Assembly (NCBI GenBank): GCA_035485575.1 | Contig: DATHNW010000017.1 | Span: 124,001 to 188,000, forward strand | From: DASRHD01 sp035485575 | GTDB lineage: Bacteria; Verrucomicrobiota; Verrucomicrobiia; Opitutales; Opitutaceae | DNA length: 64,000 bases | Direction: 5' to 3' | In this document: positions 37,222 to 45,500 of the stretch, piece after piece | Layout of the letters: every line of letters starts with the position of its first letter | Numbering within the stretch: the first letter of the stretch is position 1 | Translations under genes and position numbers: made by a program | The notes under the pieces: generated by a model | Databases searched by the model: none | Seen by the model: the letters and a program-made list of their open reading frames with translations, nothing else | What the model was told of the DNA's origin: nothing

Positions 37222-37344
37222 CCAGAAATCAGATATCAGAAGTCGGGGGCCAGAAAACGGATGCCAAAACCCGGAAGCCAGAGGCCAAACATCAGATACC
37301 AGAAGTCAGAGGCGGGAAGCTAATGCCAAGAAATCAAAGGACAG
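37222..37344. repeat. Left arm of degenerate repeat array (CAGAAGTCAGA type)
   Basis: Purine-rich imperfect repeats of CAGAAATCAGA, ATCAGAAGTC and CCAGAGGCC words fill the gap between lysC and the S23 gene. CAGAAATCAGA (37223-37233) and AGAAGTCAGA (37301-37310) reappear inverted on the other side of the S23 gene at 37794-37804 and 37822-37831. Confidence 0.6.
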
Positions 37345-37755
37345 ATGGGTGAACCAATAAACCATTTTTCCGATCTTATCGTTTATCGGAAAGCTTTCGC
37401 GTTGGGCCTGCGCATTTTTGAGCTCTCTCGAAGCTGGCCGGTCGAAGAGCGATATGCGTTGATCGATCAAATTCGGCGTTCGTCGCGCTCCGTTGGCGCG
37501 AACATCGCTGAAGCCTGGGCCAAGCGGCGTTATGCGGCCCATTTTGTCAGCAAACTTTCTGATTCGGACGCGGAGCTTCATGAAACCGAACATTGGCTGA
37601 GGTGCGCGCTAAAGCATGGTTATCTTGTCCGTGGTGATTTTGATTTGCTTTCGGTTGAACTTACCGAAGTCGGCAAGATGCTGGGCAGCATGATGTACAA
37701 ACCTGATTCCTTCTTGCTCAGGCCGCGCCGCCCTCAGTCGGCTTCCACTCTCTGA
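37345..37755 (+). CDS. S23-type four-helix bundle protein
   Basis: A 136-residue helical protein of the S23/IVP family, first found encoded in intervening sequences of 23S rRNA genes and now known as orphan genes in many genomes. It shows DLIVYRKAFALGLRIFELS, IDQIRRSSRSVGANIAEAWAKRRYAAHFV and a DAELHETEHWLRCALKHGYL segment, all typical. Its cellular role is unknown; relatives include the Avd protein of diversity-generating retroelements, but no reverse transcriptase is present here. It sits between lysC and thrC, bracketed by repeat arrays in opposite orientation, as if inserted into the threonine genes. Confidence 0.9.
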   Translation: MGEPINHFSDLIVYRKAFALGLRIFELSRSWPVEERYALIDQIRRSSRSVGANIAEAWAKRRYAAHFVSKLSDSDAELHETEHWLRCALKHGYLVRGDFDLLSVELTEVGKMLGSMMYKPDSFLLRPRRPQSASTL

Positions 37756-37831
37756 CTGCTGCTTTTTTGTCCTTCAATCTCAGCCATCTGCTCTCTGATT
37801 TCTGTCTTCTGACCTCTAGCTTCTGACTTCT
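37756..37831. repeat. Right arm of degenerate repeat array (TCTGACTTCTG type)
   Basis: Pyrimidine-rich imperfect repeats (TCTGATTTCTG 37794-37804, TCTGACTTCT 37822-37831) are inverted copies of words in the left arm. The last repeat abuts the thrC ATG at 37832, so no normal ribosome binding site is visible there. Confidence 0.6.
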
Positions 37832-39190
37832 ATGAATTTTCTCTCCACCAGAGGCCAGACTCCGGCGCTCGGCTTTTCGGACGCCGTCGCCACCGGCTTG
37901 GCGCCGGACGGCGGATTGTTCCTCCCGGAAACGCTGCCGGATTTTTCCGGCCGGCTGGCCGAATTTGCCAGATTCGGCTATCCGGAATTGTGCTTTGAGT
38001 TTCTCAAGGTTTTCGCGACGGACATCCCTGCCGGCACCCTGCGCGAAATCATCACCCGCTCCTACACGCGCTTCGATCATCCCGACATTGCGCCGCTCGT
38101 GAAACTCGATGAGCGCACCTATGTGCTCGAGCTTTTCCACGGGCCGACTCTCGCATTCAAGGACTTCGCGCTTCAGCTCCTCGGCAATCTCTACGAGCAC
38201 CAATGCGCCCTGCGTGGCGAATCGATCAACGTCCTCGGCGCGACCTCGGGCGACACCGGTGCGGCCGCCATCTACGGTCTGCTGGGCAAGCCGCGCACCG
38301 CCATTTTCATTTTATATCCCGACGGCCGCGTCTCGCCGTTGCAGGAGCGCCAGATGACCTGCACCGGCGCGAACAACGTCTTCGCGCTCGCGCTCGACGG
38401 CACGTTCGACGACGCGCAGGCCGCGCTGAAGGAGGTCTTTGCCGACCAGAAATTCCGCGCGCAGCACCGGCTCTCCGCTGTCAACTCCATCAACCTCGCG
38501 CGCGTGCTCGCGCAATGTGTTTATTATCTGTACGCTTGGCTGCGGCTGCCGGCGGCCGCGCGTGACAATGCCGAGTTCGTCGTCCCCACGGGCAATTTCG
38601 GCAATGTGCTAGCCGGCTGGATGCTCCGGAAAATGGGCGTGCCCATCCGCGGCTTCAAGGTCGCGACCAACCAGAACGACATTCTCTACCGCCTCTTCAC
38701 GACCGGCGATTACCGCCTCGGCGACGTGCATCCGAGTCTCGCGCCGTCGATGGACATCCAGGTCGCGTCGAACTTCGAGCGGTTCCTTTATTACAGCCTG
38801 GGCCGTGATCCCGCGCGCGTGCGCGAGGTCCTGCAAACATTCAAGGCCACCGGCGCCTACCGCTTCGAGAACTTCGACCGCGACAGTTTCACCGCCTCGC
38901 GCTGCTCCGATGCGGAGATCCCCGCAATCATCAGCCGCGTGTACCGCAGTTACGGCTACGTGGCCGACCCGCATACCGCCTGCGGCTTCAAGGAACTCAA
39001 TCCCGACCGCGTGAGCGTCGTCCTTGCGACGGCCAGCCCGGCGAAATTCCCCGACACCATCCGCCGCGCCATCGGCTCTGAGCCCGTGCACCCGAGCCTC
39101 GAGGCGTTGAAGTCCCGGCCGATCGTGAAATATCCGCTGCGCGCCGACGCCCAAGTGATCAAAGCCTTCATCGAGTCGCACGCCGTGTGA
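37832..39190 (+). CDS. thrC: Threonine synthase
   Basis: PLP enzyme that converts O-phosphohomoserine to threonine. It begins MNFLSTRGQTPALGF, carries the PLP Lys in HGPTLAFKDFALQLLGN, GATSGDTGAAAIYG for phosphate binding, and PTGNFGNVLAGWM. The length of 452 residues matches the short bacterial class. It would work with hom and lysC upstream; homoserine kinase is not in the window. Confidence 0.95.
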   Translation: MNFLSTRGQTPALGFSDAVATGLAPDGGLFLPETLPDFSGRLAEFARFGYPELCFEFLKVFATDIPAGTLREIITRSYTRFDHPDIAPLVKLDERTYVLELFHGPTLAFKDFALQLLGNLYEHQCALRGESINVLGATSGDTGAAAIYGLLGKPRTAIFILYPDGRVSPLQERQMTCTGANNVFALALDGTFDDAQAALKEVFADQKFRAQHRLSAVNSINLARVLAQCVYYLYAWLRLPAAARDNAEFVVPTGNFGNVLAGWMLRKMGVPIRGFKVATNQNDILYRLFTTGDYRLGDVHPSLAPSMDIQVASNFERFLYYSLGRDPARVREVLQTFKATGAYRFENFDRDSFTASRCSDAEIPAIISRVYRSYGYVADPHTACGFKELNPDRVSVVLATASPAKFPDTIRRAIGSEPVHPSLEALKSRPIVKYPLRADAQVIKAFIESHAV

Positions 39191-39409
39191 CGTTGAGGAA
39201 AATTGCGGAGATAGATGGATTGTTGGCTTATGAGATGCTGTTACTGATCAAGAAGCTGGCATGAGAATTTTCTAGGGATATTCCGCAGCCGTAATTTTAT
39301 TGCCATGGGACGATACGGCGCCATTTCTGCAAGCCGTTTGCGTTATGCGTTCACTGCTTTTGCTCATCGCTACATCTGAAAAATCACTTTCGCGCTCATT
39401 CCAAGTTCC

Positions 39410-42400
39410 ATGTGCTTTTCTCTTTTCCGCCGGATCTGTCTCTTGGGGTTTGCTGTTGGTTTGGCTCTTGCCGCAGCCGGACAGGCGACGCTGCCGTATA
39501 TCACCGATTTTGATTCCTCGCTGGGATTCACGACCGGGTCGCTGAATGGCCAGCAAAACTGGCTTGTGCTCAGCGGCTCGGCCGACGTCACCAGTACGGT
39601 TTCTTTTATGGGCAATCAGTCTGTCGTGCTGGAATCCGGCACGTCCACTCCCGAGATCGGTCTGCCTTTTGCGGCGCCATCGCCTTCCCAGCCGATCGTC
39701 TATGTCGATTGCATTCTTAAGCCGGTGGCCAGTAGTGCCATTTCTTCCTACATTTATCTCGATACTTCGCTGGCTGTGCTCGTCCGCAATGATGGCGCCG
39801 GCGGCGGCCAGATTTTTGCTTTCGATGGCGCCGACTGGATCCCGACCCCGGCTGTTTTTGCCATCAACAACAGTAACAACACGGCGACTGATTGGATGCG
39901 CCTGACTTTCCGCTTGGATTTCACGGCCAAGACATGGGATCTCTACTACGATGGAATTTTTGTCGCCCATGACGTGGCCTTTCTGGATGACACCATTACT
40001 TATCTGCCCTTTTTCATGTATCAGGGCGATCCCACGGCGCCAAGCTACTTGAATCTTCTCTACGCTGGTTCCACCAATCTGCTTTTCACTGATGCCAACA
40101 ATGATGGCATTCCGGACGACTGGGAAACCACCTATGGGCTGAGCACCTCAATCGACCAGCGCAATCTCGATCCCGATGGCGACGGCCAGACGAACTTGGA
40201 GGAATACATCGCCGGCACTAATCCTAATGATTACTACAACGGCGTACTGCCCGTGATCACCTCGCAGGTGGACTCCAGCGGCGTGCCCGGTGCGTCGGGC
40301 CTTGTTTCAGTGAAGGTCACCCGCGCTTCCGACGGCGCGCCGCTGCCCAATGCGCCCGTCACCCTGACTGTCACCAGTGGCGCCACGCAGATCGCTGCGA
40401 CGCTCGGCGGCACACCCTCGGCCTCCGCGACTGTTAAAACGGATTCCAATGGTGTGGCGAGTGCCTATGTCAGCTTTATTACACTTGCCTCCGATACGCT
40501 TACGGCCACCGCCCACGCCGTCGCCCCAAACGGCAGTACACTGACTGCAACTATTTCCATTACCATCAATCCGCCGGCGGTCTCCAACCTGCGCCTCTGG
40601 GTTAAAGCGGATGATCCCAGAATAACAAGTAGTCCCATCAGCAGCTGGCCCGATAGTGCTGGCGGTAACAATCTCACACAAAGCACCAATTCCAGCCAGC
40701 CGACAATGGTGACTGATTCAACCGTGTTGAACGGCCATCCGATGGTGCACTTCAACGGGACCAGCCAGTATCTGCATGTGCCGCTGGCGGTGCTGAGCGG
40801 CGTGTCTGGGGCGGAAGCGTTCGTGGTGTTGCGGGCCGCCTCGGCCAGTCCGTCCAGCCCCCGCGCACTCTGGTACATGGGGGCCAACGGCAGCGCGTAT
40901 CCGGATACGGACGGTAATATCAAGGAGGACTTTTTCTCAAATAATGGCGTCATGGTCGTCGGCCATCCGGTGGCGCTCACCAGCTTCCACTTGCTCGATG
41001 TCAGCTCGCAGTCGAACGACTGGGAGGCGCGGCTCAACGGAATCCTTTCCTATGTGACCAACAGCAACACCCCGACCAGCGGGTTCCGGAACGATGCGAT
41101 CCTGGGTGCGGACGGGTATGGCGGCGTGGGGTCGTACTTTGCCGGCGACGTCGCCGAAATCATCATCTACAATCGGGTGCTCAGCGCTGCGGAGCGTCAG
41201 GCGGTCAGTACCTACCTGGCCAGCAAATATGCGCTTTTCAGTCTGCCACCGATTCCGGCCAATCTGGCCGCGACCCCACTGTCGCCCGGCCAAATCAGCC
41301 TGCAATGGCAGGCGCCGTTGCGCAGCGACCATGTCAATTACCTCATTGAGCGCTCAACCGACGGAGTGACCTTCAATCAAGTGGCCAGCGTGGCGGACGC
41401 CTTGAGCTACATCGACGCAGGGTCCACGCAAAATCCGTTGAATCCGGGCACGACCTATTGGTATCAGGTGCAGGCGCAGGGTTATACGGGCACGTCCAGT
41501 CCCAGTCTTCCTGTATCAGTCACCACGCTGTTGACTGGAGGCGGAACGGATATGCCACTGACCAATATGGTGCTGTGGGTGCGTGCCGATGCCGATACGA
41601 CCAACGGCTCGTCCATGACGGTTTGGGAGGACCAAAGCGGCAGCAATAACGGCGGTAACAATCTCACACAAAGCACCAATTCCAGCCAGCCGACAATGGT
41701 GACTGATTCAACCGTGTTGAACGGCCATCCGATGGTGCACTTCAACGGGACCAGCCAGTATTTGCATGTACCGCTGGCGGTGCTGAGCGGCGTGTCTGGG
41801 GCGGAAGCGTTCGTGGTGTTGCGGGCCGCCTCGGCCAGTCCGTCCGTCCGCCGCGCACTCTGGTACATGGGAGCCGACGCGACTGCCTATCCGGATACGG
41901 ACGGCAATATCAAGGATGACTTTTTCTCGAATAATGGCGCCATGGTCGTTGGCCATCCGGTGGCGCTCACCAGCTTCCACTTGCTCGATGTCAGCTCGCA
42001 GTCGAACGACTGGGAGGCGCGGCTCAACGGAATCCTTTATTCTGTGACGACCAGCAATACTCCGTCCAGCGGGTTCCGAAACGATGCGATCCTGGGTGCG
42101 GACGGATATGGCAACGTGCAAGCGTACTTTGCCGGCGATATCGCCGAAATCATCATTTATAATCGCGTCCTGAGTCCCCAGGAGCGCGAAACCGTGAATT
42201 TTTATTTGAACAGCAAATATGCATTTACGGCCGATACGACCGCTTTCGACAGTTATCGCGATGGCAATTACGACGGCCTGCCGGATGCAGTGGATCGTGC
42301 ATTGGATTTTGATCCCAGCTCCATGGATGTGGACGGCGACGGGATTTCAAATCTGATCGAACTGAGGAATGGCACCGACCCGCTCAATGAGGATACCGAC

Positions 42401-42538
42401 GGTGATGGCGTGCCCGACGGGCAGGATGCCTATCCGCTCGATCCGAATCGCTGGCAGCTGCTCACCTCTGACCCAGACGATCACACGGCTCCAGCCATCA
42501 CGCTGACTGACCCTGCTGGTGCCGTGCCACTTGACTGA
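39410..42538 (+). CDS. Secreted LamG/Ig-like/FnIII surface protein with two duplicated LamG domains
   Basis: A 1042-residue exported protein with a signal peptide (about 1-24). In order: a LamG-like N-terminal region, a calcium-binding thrombospondin-3-like segment (DANNDGIPDDWE, DPDGDGQTNLEEYIAGTNP, about 225-270), a Big-1-like Ig domain (about 285-385), a LamG-type domain (about 395-610), an FnIII domain (about 620-705), a second LamG-type domain and a closing DxDxDG segment (DVDGDGISNLIELRNGTDP, DTDGDGVPDGQDAYP). The two LamG domains are near copies. The protein ends 10 bases before the RHS gene and probably acts with it at the cell surface. Confidence 0.75.
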   Translation: MCFSLFRRICLLGFAVGLALAAAGQATLPYITDFDSSLGFTTGSLNGQQNWLVLSGSADVTSTVSFMGNQSVVLESGTSTPEIGLPFAAPSPSQPIVYVDCILKPVASSAISSYIYLDTSLAVLVRNDGAGGGQIFAFDGADWIPTPAVFAINNSNNTATDWMRLTFRLDFTAKTWDLYYDGIFVAHDVAFLDDTITYLPFFMYQGDPTAPSYLNLLYAGSTNLLFTDANNDGIPDDWETTYGLSTSIDQRNLDPDGDGQTNLEEYIAGTNPNDYYNGVLPVITSQVDSSGVPGASGLVSVKVTRASDGAPLPNAPVTLTVTSGATQIAATLGGTPSASATVKTDSNGVASAYVSFITLASDTLTATAHAVAPNGSTLTATISITINPPAVSNLRLWVKADDPRITSSPISSWPDSAGGNNLTQSTNSSQPTMVTDSTVLNGHPMVHFNGTSQYLHVPLAVLSGVSGAEAFVVLRAASASPSSPRALWYMGANGSAYPDTDGNIKEDFFSNNGVMVVGHPVALTSFHLLDVSSQSNDWEARLNGILSYVTNSNTPTSGFRNDAILGADGYGGVGSYFAGDVAEIIIYNRVLSAAERQAVSTYLASKYALFSLPPIPANLAATPLSPGQISLQWQAPLRSDHVNYLIERSTDGVTFNQVASVADALSYIDAGSTQNPLNPGTTYWYQVQAQGYTGTSSPSLPVSVTTLLTGGGTDMPLTNMVLWVRADADTTNGSSMTVWEDQSGSNNGGNNLTQSTNSSQPTMVTDSTVLNGHPMVHFNGTSQYLHVPLAVLSGVSGAEAFVVLRAASASPSVRRALWYMGADATAYPDTDGNIKDDFFSNNGAMVVGHPVALTSFHLLDVSSQSNDWEARLNGILYSVTTSNTPSSGFRNDAILGADGYGNVQAYFAGDIAEIIIYNRVLSPQERETVNFYLNSKYAFTADTTAFDSYRDGNYDGLPDAVDRALDFDPSSMDVDGDGISNLIELRNGTDPLNEDTDGDGVPDGQDAYPLDPNRWQLLTSDPDDHTAPAITLTDPAGAVPLD
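40661..41180 (+). repeat. Copy 1 of in-frame duplicated LamG segment
   Basis: This segment recurs at 41651-42170, an offset of exactly 990 bases (330 codons). The first 190 bases differ at only a few positions, for example TCTGCATGTG against TTTGCATGTA, and the rest is also closely similar. The near identity suggests a recent duplication or gene conversion within one gene. Confidence 0.9.
41651..42170 (+). repeat. Copy 2 of in-frame duplicated LamG segment
   Basis: Second copy of the segment at 40661-41180, in the same frame and orientation. Divergence increases towards the 3' half (for example near the ALWYMGA region and after GNVQAYF). Confidence 0.9.
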
Positions 42539-42548
42539 TTTTTTTGCC

Positions 42549-45500
42549 ATGCGTCTTTCCTTTCATCTTACCTCCGCGGTTCTGCTGGCCGGCGGCCTCA
42601 ATCTGATTGGTCCAGTGATGCCCTTGAAGGCTGCGGGTGCATCCGCGACCGAACACATCAAGGCCAACCGCACTCTGCCGCCGGGCGTGGTGTCGAGCCT
42701 GCCGGCCGTTGAATTTTCTTCCCCGCCGACGGATGCGCAGATTTCGTCCGCGAGAATTTTTCCCGAGGCTCTTGTTCCCTTGGGCCAACCGACCACCCCG
42801 GAAGAAAACACCGCGCTGGCCCGGGCCATCACCCGCTATGAAAATGCCGGGGCCGGCGATGACTTGGACATGTTTGGTGATTTTCTGGCCAAACATCCCA
42901 AATCCCCTTGGGCCGCCAGCCTGCACCTTGATCTTGGTTTGCGCTATTTCGCGTCGGCGTACTTTTCCAAGGCGCTGTCGGAATATGCTGCCGCCTGGAC
43001 GCTCTCCAAGGATGCCACGGATGTTCGCGGCCATGCCATCGGGGATCGTTCGATCGGCGAATTGCTCGAGCTGAATGCCCGCTTTGGTCGCTATGATGTA
43101 CTGGAAAAATTGTTGAAGGAAATCGACGTGCGGCCGGTCACCGGTCGGGCCTCTGAGCTTGTGGCTGGGGCGCGCCAGGGTCTGTGGCTTATGCAGCACC
43201 GGCCTGAGGATGCCTTTCGTTGCGGCCCAGGTGCGCTGGATCGTATCCTCGCCCATCAAAACAAGGACGTCGGCTTCAATCCGAAGCTCACGGGCAGCCG
43301 CTCCACCTCGCGAGGCCTGTCCTTGACCCAGGTCTGGAAACTCGCGCACGAGGTCGGCCTCGATTATCAGATGGCCAAACGTGCGCCCGGCGCTGCCATC
43401 CTCGCGCCCGCTGTGATTAATTGGAAAGTAGGGCATTATTCCGCGCTTCTCTCCGAAGAAAACGGGGCCTGCCGGTTGGAAGATCCCACTTTCGGTGCGC
43501 CCAATTCTTCGCCCTATTCGGCAACACGGGCGGCGCTCGATGCCGAGGCCAGTGGTTACTTTCTCGTTCCGTCCGGGCCGCTGCCAGCCGGCTGGCAACC
43601 GGTGGGCGAAGCCGAAGGTGATACGGTTTGGGGCAAGGGAGCTCCCAGCGGGAGCGATTCCTCGCGCGACCGGCCTTACGACAAGAGAACCTGCCCCGGT
43701 GATACGGGTGTGCCGGCAGCTAGCACGGGCATGCCGGTGGCCAGCGCGACGCTCATGATCTGCAGCCTCAACTTAATGGACACGCCGCTTTTCTATACTC
43801 CGCCCAAGGGCCCGGCAGTCACTTTCACCCTGACTTATAACCAACGTGAAGCCTACCAGCCGACGACATTCACCTATGGCAATGTCGGCAACAAATGGAC
43901 CCACAACTGGCTCTCCTATATCGATGAAGCGCGCAGCACTTCCTCGCCTTATACCTACATGCCCACGGTCCATCTCATTGGCGGGGGCATTGAGCCTTAT
44001 CCTACGTCCACCAGCACCACGGCGACGGACCTCACCAGCTATGACTTCTCCTATCAAACGGACAGCCGCGTCCACCTGGTCAAAACCGACGTCAACACCT
44101 ACACCCAGACCAATCCCGACGGCTCCAGCTATGTTTATGGCTTTCGAGTGGGTGGTGTGGGCCAGCGCCAGTATTTTCTGACCAAGATCATTGATCCTTT
44201 CGGCAATGCGCTTGTGCTCGGCTACGACAGCTACAATAGCCAGCCGCGTCTTGTGTCCATCACCGATGCCCTCGGGCAGGTGACCTCGCTTGCCTACACT
44301 TGGGCCTCGGATCCGCTCAAACTCACCTTGGTCACCGATCCATTCAACCGCAGCACGCAGCTGGCTTACAACGCCGCTGGTCAGCTCAGCCAGATCACGG
44401 ATGTTTTTGGCCTTGTCTCGCAGCTTACCTATCAAAACGGCAGCGATTTTATCTCTTCGCTGATCACACCTTACGGCAAAAGTCTCTATGCTTATGGCGA
44501 GAACGGCCAGATCCGCTGGCTCACCCTGACCGATCCCGACGGCAATACCGAGCGCGTGGAGTATGATGACAATGTCTCCCCGAATCCCGACGTGGGAACA
44601 CGGCCCACGGGCATGAGCACCACCGGCGGGTCCGCCAATTTTCGCAATACGTTTTACTGGGACAAGCGCGCCTATCGTGATCATCCGGGGGATGTCACCG
44701 CCGCGCGTGCCTATCACTGGCTGCACAATAATCTCCTCCAATGTTCCGGCACCCTTGGGAATGAGAAGTCCGCCTTGGAGGCAAACCGCGTCTGGTACAA
44801 TTACGAAGGCCAGGGCGACCCGGATTTCGAAGGCACGTCCGGCAATGTCACCGCGATCGGCCGGGCGCTCGATAACGGCGACAGCCAGCTTTACCAGTAC
44901 ACCTATAATTCTTTCGGCAAGGTCACCAAGGCCACGACCAAAGGCATCACTTCCAGCAATACGACCGTGTTGAGCCGCGAAACCGATTACGTTTACGCCA
45001 CGAATGGCATCGACCTGACCGAGGTGGATCAGGTCACCGGCACTGGCGGGCAGCATGACGTCCTGGCGAAATATACCTACGACACGACCCTGGTTCCGAC
45101 TCCTCCTCCGCACTTGCCGACGGCCACCACCGATGCTTCCGGCCAGGTGACGCAATACCGCTACAACTCTGCGGGACAGATCCACACCGTTACCAACGCC
45201 AAGAGTGAAACCACCACTTTCTGGTACACCGCCGATGGCTCGGCTCTTGGCTCTACTCCCGATCCGGCCGCCACCGGCTATCTCGTGGAAATCGATGGCC
45301 CGGTGACCGGCGCCAAGACCACCTTTTCCTACGACGATCATGGCCGGGTGAAGATCATCACCGATTCCGAAGGCTACGCCGTCACCACCCTTTACGATGC
45401 CTTCAACCGGCCCACGACCATTACCTATCCCGACCAGACGACAGTTCAGAATGTCTATGACCGGCTCGATTTGGCTGCGCAAATCGACCGCCTCGGCCAC

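Noticed and set aside
37222..37831. CRISPR array or diversity-generating retroelement around the S23 gene
   Set aside because: The repeats are short, imperfect and without regular spacers, and there is no reverse transcriptase or template/variable repeat pair.
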